DNA from: Sphingobacterium sp.
Lineage (GTDB): Bacteria > Bacteroidota > Bacteroidia > Sphingobacteriales > Sphingobacteriaceae
Direction: 5' to 3'
Assembly: GCA_029239355.1 (NCBI GenBank)
Contig: JAQZAZ010000023.1
Location: 1-52,158, forward strand
Length of the DNA: 52,158 nt
The notes below the pieces were generated by a model. The model was not told where the DNA came from. It saw only the letters and a program-made list of their open reading frames with translations, and made no database searches. The translations under genes and the position numbers were made by a program. Below, piece by piece: positions 6,217 to 13,571 of this stretch. Position 1 is the stretch's first letter. The number at the start of each line of letters is the position of its first letter.

Positions 6217-7311
6217 ATGAAAAGAGTACAAGTAAATGTCAATGAAATTGGATTAGTGATTAAGAATAACCAAGTCATCCGTGTATTGGAAACCGGTAAA
6301 TACTGGTTGGGTTTCGGCGAAAAACTGGAGCTATACAATAGGGCACATTCATTTCCGTCCAACCACAACGTTGATGTGCTCTTGCTGTTGGATGGCTTTC
6401 GTGAGCTGGTAGATATTGTCGAAGTGGAGGATACCGCTATTGCGCTGGTTTTCTTAAACAACAATTTTGAAAAGACATTGGCGGCGGGTAGACATGTATT
6501 CTGGAAAGGTCTGCAGTCACGTAAATTCCAATTGGAGCATATTTCGGAAATCGAAATACCGGCTTCTGTCAACCGTCAATTGTTTGAAAAGCAAACCTTG
6601 GCTTACTATATCCGTCAATATAAAGTGGAATCAAATGAGAAGGGCTTACTTTTTGTTGATGGCGTGTTTACGGAAATTTTGAATCCGGGAACATATTGTT
6701 GGTGGAAGAATGCGAAAACAATCGCAGTTTCAAAAGCGGATATGCGTGTATTGACCTTGGATGTGGTCGGACAAGAGATTCTATCGCGAGACAAGGCACA
6801 GATACGGGTCAATTTCACTTTACAATATCAAATCGTGGATATCGTCAAAGCGCTGTTGGATCATAAAGAATACGAGAAGCAATTGTATGCGGTGATGCAG
6901 TTAAATCTGCGTACTTATATCGGGCAAATGACTTTGGACGAACTGATGGAGAAGAAGACCGAGATCAGCAGCTATATTCTGGAAAATACCACTCATTATA
7001 TTGCCGGATTGGGGCTACACTTATTAACTTGCGGTGTTAAAGACATTATTCTTCCCGGAGATGTCCGTGATATTATGAATCAAGTGCTGATCGCGGAAAA
7101 ACGGGCACAGGCAAATATTATTATGCGGCGTGAAGAAACCGCTTCCACAAGAAGTTTGCTCAATACGGCGAAACTTATGGAGGAGAACAATATGTTGTTC
7201 AAATTGAAAGAAATGGAATATGTAGAAAAAATAGCCGAAAAGATCAATAGCATATCTGTTTCAGGAAATGGACAGATTGTCGATCAGTTGAAGCAACTGT
7301 TTGTCAAATAA
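6217..7311 (+). CDS. Slipin/SPFH (band 7) family protein, soluble, with triple N-terminal repeat
   Basis: The C-terminal two thirds (about residues 170-330) match an SPFH/band-7 domain: TLDVVGQEILSRDKAQIRVNF-like strand pattern, then the helical region QLNLRTYIGQMTLDELM and GVKDIILPGDVRDIM, ending in a coiled-coil segment rich in Glu and Arg. SPFH proteins assemble into large ring or cage oligomers, usually on membranes. This one lacks the N-terminal membrane segment of ordinary slipins. Instead, residues 12-31, 76-96 and 143-162 are three copies of a module with hydrophobic strand, turn, then G(K/R/T)xxxW. It is followed after 113 bp by rtcB, with a strong hairpin between, and preceded by a structured RNA region, suggesting a role in RNA repair or tRNA stress. 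That role is inferred from context. Confidence 0.85.
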   Translation: MKRVQVNVNEIGLVIKNNQVIRVLETGKYWLGFGEKLELYNRAHSFPSNHNVDVLLLLDGFRELVDIVEVEDTAIALVFLNNNFEKTLAAGRHVFWKGLQSRKFQLEHISEIEIPASVNRQLFEKQTLAYYIRQYKVESNEKGLLFVDGVFTEILNPGTYCWWKNAKTIAVSKADMRVLTLDVVGQEILSRDKAQIRVNFTLQYQIVDIVKALLDHKEYEKQLYAVMQLNLRTYIGQMTLDELMEKKTEISSYILENTTHYIAGLGLHLLTCGVKDIILPGDVRDIMNQVLIAEKRAQANIIMRREETASTRSLLNTAKLMEENNMLFKLKEMEYVEKIAEKINSISVSGNGQIVDQLKQLFVK

Positions 7312-7348
7312 CGAGCATAGAAAGTAAATAAAATTGGAAAAAGAGGTG

Positions 7349-7381
7349 CAGGTGGCAATTGTAAAGAGGTGATGCCACCTG
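7349..7381 (+). promoter_or_regulatory. Intercistronic hairpin between slipin and rtcB
   Basis: CAGGTGGCA (7349-7357) pairs perfectly with TGCCACCTG (7373-7381) around a 15-base loop that contains a second GAGGTGA-like purine tract. There is no T run after it, so it does not look like an intrinsic terminator. It could be an mRNA processing or stabilising site, or a regulator of rtcB expression, 43 bases before the rtcB start. Confidence 0.6.
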
Positions 7382-7424
7382 TTTGGAATCCGGTTGATTC
7401 CCCTCAATAACAAAAAGATAAAAA

Positions 7425-8846
7425 ATGGAAAATAAAAGAATCAACGGTAATGACCTGATTGCATTGGGATATAAAGAAAATCATACGTTGGGTGCTGCGT
7501 TGAAGATCAACAGCAAGCGACACGGTTTGACAAAGACAGAAATGCTGGATAAATTTAAGGCTGTTCTGGAAAATCCATCTGCATATGTGGAGGATACGGT
7601 GTTCGGTATATTGGCACATGCCATATTAGGTCAGGACGTTATCGATGCCTCCCTGATTGCCCTAAATGAAAATCCCATGGGCTATGCCATTTATGGGGAG
7701 TCTGAAATTGAAGCGGGAGCCAAAGAGCAGATGAAAGTGGCGATGACGCTTCCTGTTACCATTGCCGGTGCATTAATGCCGGACGCCCATCAAGGTTATG
7801 GCCTGCCGATCGGCGGTGTACTGGCCACCAATAATGCGGTAATCCCGTATGGCGTAGGGGTTGATATTGGCTGTCGAATGGCTTTATCCATATTTGATTT
7901 GCCGGCATCCCTTTTGGACACTCATACCGATAGATTAAAGGAAACTATCCTGAAACATACGCGATTTGGCGCCGGTAATGGGTATCTGAAGCACGAACGC
8001 GTGGAGCATGCAGTTTTGGAAAACACCTTGTTTTCGGAGAATAATCTGCTTGCATCGTTAAAAGATAAGGCATGGACGCAGTTAGGTTCTTCAGGAGGCG
8101 GTAACCACTTTGTGGAATTTGGAATGGTGGAATTCAATCAAAAGGATGAAGTACTAGATATTGAGAAAGGAATTTACTTGGGCTTACTGACACATTCCGG
8201 ATCCCGAGGATTGGGAGCCACTGTGGCTGCTCACTATACCAAATTGGCCAAGTCTTTATGTAAGCTGCCTTATCAAGCCCAGCATCTGGCTTATCTGGAC
8301 TTAAATACAATGGAGGGACAGGAGTATTGGTTGGCAATGAATCTGGCTGGTGATTATGCTTCTGCCTGTCACGAAGTTATCCATGAAAAGATAAAAACTG
8401 CGTTGGGTGCTGAGCTGTTGGCGAAAATTGAAAACCACCATAATTTTGCTTGGAAAGAACGCTGGAATAACCAAGAGGTTGTGGTACACCGAAAAGGCGC
8501 TACTCCTGCGGCAAAGGGTGTCATGGGGATTATCCCCGGCTCAATGGCGACTCCGGGATTTTTAGTTCGCGGAAAGGGTGAGATGGCGGCGATCCAATCG
8601 GCTTCCCATGGTGCTGGGCGATTGATGAGCCGTACGCAAGCGATTAAAACGCTTTCGTCCGTTGAACTGAAAAATATGCTGATTGATCAAGGGATTACCT
8701 TGTTGGGAGCGGGAATGGATGAAGCACCCATGGCCTACAAAGACATCCACACCGTAATGGCATCCCAAGAGGAATTGGTCGATATTGTAGCGAAGTTCTC
8801 CCCTAAGATTGTTCGTATGGCGGATGATGGTAGCCGTGAGGACTAA
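7425..8846 (+). CDS. rtcB: RNA-splicing ligase RtcB
   Basis: RtcB is a GTP- and Mn2+-dependent RNA ligase that joins 3'-phosphate or 2',3'-cyclic-phosphate ends to 5'-OH ends, repairing cleaved tRNAs or completing splicing. The family signatures are all present in the 473-residue protein: MPDAHQGYGLPIGGV, GVGVDIGCRMA with the metal-binding Cys at about 149, GSSGGGNHFVEFG, LLTHSGSRGLG, ENHHNFAWKE and HRKGATPA with the His that is guanylylated at about 355, then GSMATPGFLV and SHGAGR. The length is close to that of typical bacterial RtcB. No RtcA, archease or RtcR gene lies in the window. The partner genes are the upstream slipin and the tRNA-like RNA. Expected to be cytoplasmic. Confidence 0.96.
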   Translation: MENKRINGNDLIALGYKENHTLGAALKINSKRHGLTKTEMLDKFKAVLENPSAYVEDTVFGILAHAILGQDVIDASLIALNENPMGYAIYGESEIEAGAKEQMKVAMTLPVTIAGALMPDAHQGYGLPIGGVLATNNAVIPYGVGVDIGCRMALSIFDLPASLLDTHTDRLKETILKHTRFGAGNGYLKHERVEHAVLENTLFSENNLLASLKDKAWTQLGSSGGGNHFVEFGMVEFNQKDEVLDIEKGIYLGLLTHSGSRGLGATVAAHYTKLAKSLCKLPYQAQHLAYLDLNTMEGQEYWLAMNLAGDYASACHEVIHEKIKTALGAELLAKIENHHNFAWKERWNNQEVVVHRKGATPAAKGVMGIIPGSMATPGFLVRGKGEMAAIQSASHGAGRLMSRTQAIKTLSSVELKNMLIDQGITLLGAGMDEAPMAYKDIHTVMASQEELVDIVAKFSPKIVRMADDGSRED

Positions 8847-8863
8847 CATGGATTACTTTACTA

Positions 8864-8900
8864 AAAAAAGCAGTTTCATTGATGAGTGGAACTGCTTTTT
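8864..8900 (+). terminator. Terminator after rtcB
   Basis: AAAAAGCAGTTTC (8865-8877) pairs with the GAACTGCTTTTT arm ending at 8900, forming an A-tract/T-tract flanked hairpin 18 bases after the rtcB stop. It could act on both strands and also end the ClC gene transcript from the right. Confidence 0.75.
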
Positions 8901-9004
8901 ATGGTTTGTTTACATGTTGAGACCCCTTGCATTTACCAATACATTTTGACGTGTTAAACTGAGCTTATGAATCGGCCCTGTTTTAATGGTCCGTAGATAA
9001 GCAA

Positions 9005-10291
9005 TTAATTATGGGCTACCTCTTTATAGGTATATACATTATAAGGGTAGATCTTTTTAGCGAGCAGGTTAGCGATGAGGCTGGCAATCAGGAGCGGTGC
9101 AAAAAGCAAGTAGCCTGAAGGAACAATACTTGCAACAATAAAAATCGCCGTAAACGGAGCATGGATAGCTGCCGAAAGTATGGCTGCCGCACCGAATAAG
9201 GCGAAGTTGATGACAATAAGATGTGTGCCGAGATAATGATTGCAAAATTGAGCAAAAAAAACTCCGAGGAGTGCTCCCATAACGATACTTGGAGCGAAAA
9301 CGCCACCATCACCGCCTGCCCCCAAAGTAAGCGCCGCCGCCAAGGGTTTTAACAGCACTAACAAAAGCAATGGGAGAAAGTATAACCAATTGACCGATCC
9401 ATGCAAACTACTCTCCAGGATTTTCCCAAGACCATGATAACTGTCACCGTACAATAACGGCAGAACGAAAATCAATAGACCCACAGTGATCGCTCCCAGA
9501 TTGACCCGAATAAAATTATTCTTTATTTCAGCAAAGAACGATTTTGCATAGATTACAATTTTAGTGAAATATAGTGCCAATAAACCGCCTATTAATGCGA
9601 GAATGACAATATAAGGAACTGCCTGCCATTGCCATTGCTTTGCCGTAAAGTTAAACAGGGGAGCAGCATCCATATAGTAAACAAATAAAGCAGCGACAAA
9701 CATCGAACTGATACCGCTTATTACCAATGTTTTGTTATATTTTCTAGCGATAACTTCAAAAGCGAATAATAGGCCGCCCAATGCGCTGCCAAACAATAAG
9801 GTTACTCCAGCGATAACGCCCGCGCAGATCAATTCTGTCTTGTAGGCCCAAGCAGGGTGAAGGTGTTTATAGGCTTGATTGCCGACAGTAGCTGTTGCTA
9901 CCACAGTAGAGACTTCAATCCCTGTTGACCCCCCAAAAATAACAGTCAAAAAACCATTAATATAATGGGATGGTATTTTAAAAAAAGGTAAATGATCTTT
10001 CCGTGTCTCGAGTGTCGTGTAAATCTCTTTGATCCCTTTGTTTTTTCTGTTGCGAAAAGCATATTTCCGGAGGAAGTATATTGCCGTGATGCCTATGCTG
10101 GGCAAGATGATAAAGAGTCGGGGATCCAGGTTTCCAATGCCCTCAGCTATTCTTTCCTGAACATATCCGGTGATATGTTTGAGGCTATAAGCCAACAAGC
10201 AGCAGACCAAGCTCACAAAAACTGAACTTCCGATTAATTTAAGGTAGCTATATCGAACAATTTTCTTACGATGCGTCGTGGTGCCCTGCAT
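9005..10291 (-). CDS. ClC-family chloride channel/antiporter
   Basis: This is a polytopic membrane protein of the ClC family, which moves Cl- or other anions across the inner membrane, often in exchange for H+. The start is placed at the ATG at 10291 (428 residues). An upstream in-frame extension would run over a -7 promoter element at 10314-10321 and has no family similarity. Family blocks include GGLLFAFEV (containing the likely internal proton Glu), GAGGDGGVFAPSIVMGALLG (the GxFxP segment) and HAPFTAIFIVASI. The gating region reads GIEVS (124-128) instead of GREGP, and the first ion-binding motif reads NKGIKEI (84-90) instead of GSGIPEI, so the anion site is unusual. There is no CBS domain. 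Confidence 0.88.
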   Translation of the reverse strand: MQGTTTHRKKIVRYSYLKLIGSSVFVSLVCCLLAYSLKHITGYVQERIAEGIGNLDPRLFIILPSIGITAIYFLRKYAFRNRKNKGIKEIYTTLETRKDHLPFFKIPSHYINGFLTVIFGGSTGIEVSTVVATATVGNQAYKHLHPAWAYKTELICAGVIAGVTLLFGSALGGLLFAFEVIARKYNKTLVISGISSMFVAALFVYYMDAAPLFNFTAKQWQWQAVPYIVILALIGGLLALYFTKIVIYAKSFFAEIKNNFIRVNLGAITVGLLIFVLPLLYGDSYHGLGKILESSLHGSVNWLYFLPLLLLVLLKPLAAALTLGAGGDGGVFAPSIVMGALLGVFFAQFCNHYLGTHLIVINFALFGAAAILSAAIHAPFTAIFIVASIVPSGYLLFAPLLIASLIANLLAKKIYPYNVYTYKEVAHN

Positions 10292-10313
10292 ATTATTTTG
10301 CTTTAAATCGGCA

Positions 10314-10321
10314 CAAAGGTA
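10314..10321 (-). promoter_or_regulatory. -7 promoter element of the ClC gene (TACCTTTG)
   Basis: Read on the minus strand, this is TACCTTTG, an exact TAnnTTTG match 22 bases before the ATG chosen at 10291. It supports that start over the longer open frame. Confidence 0.5.
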
Positions 10322-10457
10322 AAATATATTTTGACGAAAATAAAAGCAAGGTGGCTCCGACATACCTATTGTTACATTTGCTGACGGAGCCATGCATGTT
10401 GTCAGGGTTTAACAAATTTAGCTGTTATTACCCCCGCAGATATTTAAGTTTTTTTGC

Positions 10458-10916
10458 TTATTGGAGGGCGATGAAAATATCAACCTTAGCTTGTTCGGGA
10501 TTTTGCGCCTTTTCTCCATAAACTTCAAAATCTGCTGAAAATGCGCGCGGAAGATCGGTTTCCCAAATGTGCAGCCACGCATCGTAAACAATGCCCGCAG
10601 CCAGATTTCCTTCAGCTTCAACATGATGGTAAACATTTTCCTCGATACGTATGCCGTCCATGTCATCCGGGACATCATCGAGATGGGCGACTTTACAGCC
10701 TAATAGCGTGGTGTACGGTTGCGTATGATCCTTTTCATACTCTGTATAGACGCAATAGAGCTCATTGGAAACTTTGTTCGGAATCCGGCTCATGATATCA
10801 TTTTCAAAAAATCTAGCCCAGAGATCCGGAATATCTTTGGCAGCCTGACTGTTCTGATTACTTGTGCGTATCGCAATTCCAATAATATTAAATGAAGGAA
10901 TAGATCTGTTTTTCAT
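10458..10916 (-). CDS. GyrI-like / AraC effector-binding domain protein
   Basis: The 152-residue product (start at the ATG at 10916, because the longer frame crosses a -7 promoter element) is a stand-alone GyrI-like small-molecule-binding domain. It has the typical opening SIPSFNIIGIAIRTSN, then DIPDLWARFFEND, the strand ELYCVYTEYEKDH, LLGCKVAHLDDVPDDM and the closing motif YDAWLHIWETDLPRAF followed by FEVYG. Such domains bind hydrophobic ligands or, in SbmC/GyrI, DNA gyrase. No DNA-binding domain is attached. An inverted repeat lies upstream at 10953-10968 and may be an operator. Confidence 0.85.
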   Translation of the reverse strand: MKNRSIPSFNIIGIAIRTSNQNSQAAKDIPDLWARFFENDIMSRIPNKVSNELYCVYTEYEKDHTQPYTTLLGCKVAHLDDVPDDMDGIRIEENVYHHVEAEGNLAAGIVYDAWLHIWETDLPRAFSADFEVYGEKAQNPEQAKVDIFIALQ

Positions 10917-10933
10917 GCGTTTTATATTTTCTC

Positions 10934-10941
10934 CAAAAGTA
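10934..10941 (-). promoter_or_regulatory. -7 promoter element of the GyrI-like gene (TACTTTTG)
   Basis: TACTTTTG on the minus strand matches TAnnTTTG exactly, 17 bases before the ATG at 10916. The open reading frame that continues upstream of that ATG would include this element, which argues for the shorter protein. Confidence 0.5.
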
Positions 10942-10952
10942 GATCCGTCGAC

Positions 10953-10968
10953 TGACAACAGTTTGTCA
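10953..10968. promoter_or_regulatory. Inverted repeat, possible operator
   Basis: TGACAA-CAGT-TTGTCA is a perfect 6-bp inverted repeat with a 4-base centre. It lies 11 bases upstream of the -7 element of the GyrI-like gene and so overlaps the likely -33 region. It has the form of a dimeric repressor site. The regulator is unknown. Confidence 0.4.
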
Positions 10969-11013
10969 TTAGAAATGACTGAAATAAAAAAATATTATTC
11001 CCGATACTTTAAA

Positions 11014-11874
11014 TCAGTGTGCTTTTTTCCATATTTTTTCCGAAAAAGGAAGGTACTCAGCCAGCGCTGCCGATCCATACCAAGAGTAGTACAGCGGTTC
11101 CAGAAGACCGTTTTCGATCGCAGGATCTGTTTGCAGAATCGCTTTGGCCTGTTCAATTGTAGCGATATTATTCAGAATAAATAGCCCCCGAAGGTTGCTG
11201 TCATTTTTGCCAAATGGACCTGCTACGATCAACTGACCATTTTTTACCAAACGGTCGATATTCTCCATATGACCTTTAAAACTTTTGTTAATAAGTTGTT
11301 TGTCCGTAGTTTTATTCTGGCCAGTTTTTAATAATACGAAGATATAGCTTTTCATACCGTAATCATCTGCGCCAAGTTTGTTTGCTAAGCTCCCGTCATA
11401 ATTTGGGTTTTCGCCCGGTGACTCATTTATTACTTTATATACATCAAAAGCATGTCCTTGTCCGGATTTTCCTTCAACTGAGATGTGCAGACGATCGCCT
11501 TCAAGTCTGGTATAGCGTATGTGTTTCGGGAAGTCGTGGGCCAAATTGCTAAACGAATAAGTGCTGTCCTTATAGCTTAATTCGAAATCTATCTCTTTCC
11601 CATTGTTTTGACCGGTCACCAATGCCGAATAGACGATTTTATTGCCCAGCTTTATAATTTTCAAGTACTCACTGATTATTTTCTGACCATTTTTGATCGC
11701 ATAGGACACACCCTTTAATTCACTGTCACTAATCCGGTCCCAGTGTTCGTATCTGTCTTTATCAACTACTTTCCAGGTGCCTTGAAGAAAGGCGGGGAAG
11801 GGGCTTTGTGCGGATACTGATCTGGACAAAAATATAAAGAAAAGGCTAAGCCATATGGTTGTTGTTTTTTTCAT
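11014..11874 (-). CDS. Exported DUF6265 and YCII two-domain protein
   Basis: The 286-residue product has a Sec signal peptide (cleavage likely after SVSA). An N-terminal DUF6265-like domain follows (about residues 28-150: FLQGTWKVVDKDRYEHWD, LKGVSYAIKNG, LAHDFPKHIRYTRL), with a strand pattern like lipocalin-type lipid-binding folds. The C-terminal part (about 170-270) is a YCII-related ferredoxin-like domain: YIFVLLKTGQNKT, HMENIDRLVKNGQLIVAGPF, LRGLFILNN and DPAIENGLLEPLYYSWYGS. The fusion of an exported DUF6265 with YCII is the notable point, because most YCII proteins are small and cytoplasmic. No enzymatic role can be assigned. The gene is monocistronic on the minus strand. Confidence 0.78.
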   Translation of the reverse strand: MKKTTTIWLSLFFIFLSRSVSAQSPFPAFLQGTWKVVDKDRYEHWDRISDSELKGVSYAIKNGQKIISEYLKIIKLGNKIVYSALVTGQNNGKEIDFELSYKDSTYSFSNLAHDFPKHIRYTRLEGDRLHISVEGKSGQGHAFDVYKVINESPGENPNYDGSLANKLGADDYGMKSYIFVLLKTGQNKTTDKQLINKSFKGHMENIDRLVKNGQLIVAGPFGKNDSNLRGLFILNNIATIEQAKAILQTDPAIENGLLEPLYYSWYGSAALAEYLPFSEKIWKKAH

Positions 11875-11919
11875 CTTTTATCCTAACTTGTTTTAAAATA
11901 GTCTGTTAATCGTTGTTAT

Positions 11920-12477
11920 TTAAAGGTGTAGTATGGCCCTAAAGCCCCGTACAGCATAATAGGAAATAGCGCCATTGTAGTAGGTGAAAACATGATTATA
12001 GCGGCGGTCACAAAATAAAGCGCCTCCGAGTTGGCGAATGTCGGCAGGTGTCTTTATCCAGCTTGATGTTTTCAGGTCAAATTCCCCCAAAGTTTGCAGC
12101 TGTCGATATTGTTCTTCCGTCAGTAATTCGACGCCCATTTGTTTGGCATTTTCTACTGCGCTGTCTGCAGGTTTATTTTCTTTTCGGGAATCGAGCGCGG
12201 CTTGATCAAAGCATAAAGCCCTTCTTCCTTTTGGGCTTTCGGCAGCACAATCGACAAACAAATAAGCTCCGCTGGTCGGATCAAGACCGATCACATCGGG
12301 TTCGCCGGCACTCTGCTCCATTCGCTGTAAACTCCAGGCCTTGGCCGGGTTTTCTTCGATTTTTTGCTGTATCGGCTCCCAAGCGAGCTCTCGGTGCCTT
12401 TTCATATTAGTCTCAAATCTAGCCTTAAGCACTTTTAATAATGCTGTTTGCTCCGTTGCTGAAAGTGATTTTATCAT
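11920..12477 (-). CDS. DUF4256 family protein
   Basis: The 185-residue product resembles DUF4256 throughout, with MIKSLSATEQTALLKVLKAR, RHRELAWEPIQQKIEENPAK, MEQSAGEPDVIGLDPTSG, FVDCAAESPKGRRALCFDQA and GALFCDRRYNHVFTYYNGA as successive conserved-looking blocks. The function is unknown. It is cytoplasmic, without membrane or signal segments. The ATG at 12477 is preferred, because the longer frame would begin at a TTG with no supporting signal. It is on the same strand as the DUF6265-YCII gene 45 bases downstream, so co-transcription is possible. Confidence 0.82.
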   Translation of the reverse strand: MIKSLSATEQTALLKVLKARFETNMKRHRELAWEPIQQKIEENPAKAWSLQRMEQSAGEPDVIGLDPTSGAYLFVDCAAESPKGRRALCFDQAALDSRKENKPADSAVENAKQMGVELLTEEQYRQLQTLGEFDLKTSSWIKTPADIRQLGGALFCDRRYNHVFTYYNGAISYYAVRGFRAILHL

Positions 12478-12609
12478 ATTTGGTTTTTTTGTATCTAAAA
12501 TACACAATTAAAATAGATCTGTTTATAGACGATTATGGCAATCCTGTTAAATTACTTAGTTGCGAATTGAATTAAATTTATATTTTTACGTTCAAATTTT
12601 AAATAAAAT

Positions 12610-13494
12610 ATGGCTTCAGGAATATTTGCAATCTTAGACGATATTGCAGCTTTAATGGATGATGTTGCGGTTGCTAGCAAGATAGCGACAAAAAAAACTG
12701 CAGGAATCTTGGGTGATGATTTGGCCGTGAATGCGGAAAAAGCGACAGGTTTTTTGGCATCTCGGGAATTACCTGTCCTATGGGCGATTACCAAAGGTTC
12801 ACTCATTAATAAGCTGATTATCGTACCAATAGCCTTGTTACTGAATATCTTTTTTCCGATCGCTATCAAATACATTTTGATTTTGGGAGGATTTTATCTG
12901 GCCTTTGAAGGGGTTGAAAAGATTATCGAATACTTATTTCATCGGAAGCATCATGAAGGTGAAACAAAGACCGAAGAAGTTATCGAAGAGAATGATATGG
13001 AAGCTGAAAAATCCAAGATAAAGGCGGCAATCACAACAGATTTTATCCTTTCTGTAGAGATTGTTATCATCGCTTTAGGAACAGTTTTGGATAAAGGTCT
13101 GACTTTGCAGATTATTACCGTTTGTGTAGTTGCTCTTCTTGCTACCGTGGGTGTGTATGGTATCGTTGCATTAATTGTTCGAATGGATGACGCGGGATAT
13201 AAGTTGATCAAAAGCGCGAACGAAAAAGGACCATTGGCCAGCTTGGGTAGACTACTGGTGTTAGCCCTTCCTTTTATTATTAAATTGTTGGCCGTGGTAG
13301 GTACCATTGCCTTAATTTTGGTTTCGGGCGGTATTTTTACCCATTACATTGATTTCCTTCATCATGCCTTGCCTGATTTTCCGGGGGTAGTCAAAGAACT
13401 TTTGTTTGGACTTGGGGGCGGCATTATTGCAGTGCTACTTTTCACGGTTGTTAAGAAAATTTTTGGCAAAAAGAAGATCGCAAGCACGACATAA
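12610..13494 (+). CDS. DUF808 / YedI-family inner membrane protein
   Basis: The 294-residue protein opens with the very characteristic DUF808 block MASGIFAILDDIAALMDDVA and DDLAVNAEKATGF. It has about five to six hydrophobic segments (around residues 75-105, 148-165, 170-193, 214-240, 262-282), placing it in the inner membrane. A charged loop between 112 and 135 (HHEGETKTEEVIEENDMEAEK begins there) is cytoplasmic or periplasmic. The family's function is unknown. The gene is monocistronic, ended by a bidirectional terminator. Confidence 0.9.
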   Translation: MASGIFAILDDIAALMDDVAVASKIATKKTAGILGDDLAVNAEKATGFLASRELPVLWAITKGSLINKLIIVPIALLLNIFFPIAIKYILILGGFYLAFEGVEKIIEYLFHRKHHEGETKTEEVIEENDMEAEKSKIKAAITTDFILSVEIVIIALGTVLDKGLTLQIITVCVVALLATVGVYGIVALIVRMDDAGYKLIKSANEKGPLASLGRLLVLALPFIIKLLAVVGTIALILVSGGIFTHYIDFLHHALPDFPGVVKELLFGLGGGIIAVLLFTVVKKIFGKKKIASTT

Positions 13495-13516
13495 TTACCA
13501 ATAAATAGTTTACAAA

Positions 13517-13554
13517 AATAAGGGCTAGTATTCATTTGATAGCCCTTATTTTTT
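13517..13554. terminator. Bidirectional terminator
   Basis: AATAAGGGCTA (13517-13527) pairs perfectly with TAGCCCTTATT (13540-13550), flanked by A and T runs. It serves the DUF808 gene from the left and the WG-repeat gene from the right. Confidence 0.8.
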
Positions 13555-13571
13555 GCAAAAATGTATGCGAA

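Noticed and set aside
5959..6572. Minus-strand frames of 90 and 199 codons
   Set aside because: They are antisense to the structured leader and to the slipin coding sequence, with low-complexity Ser/Thr-rich translations typical of shadow frames.
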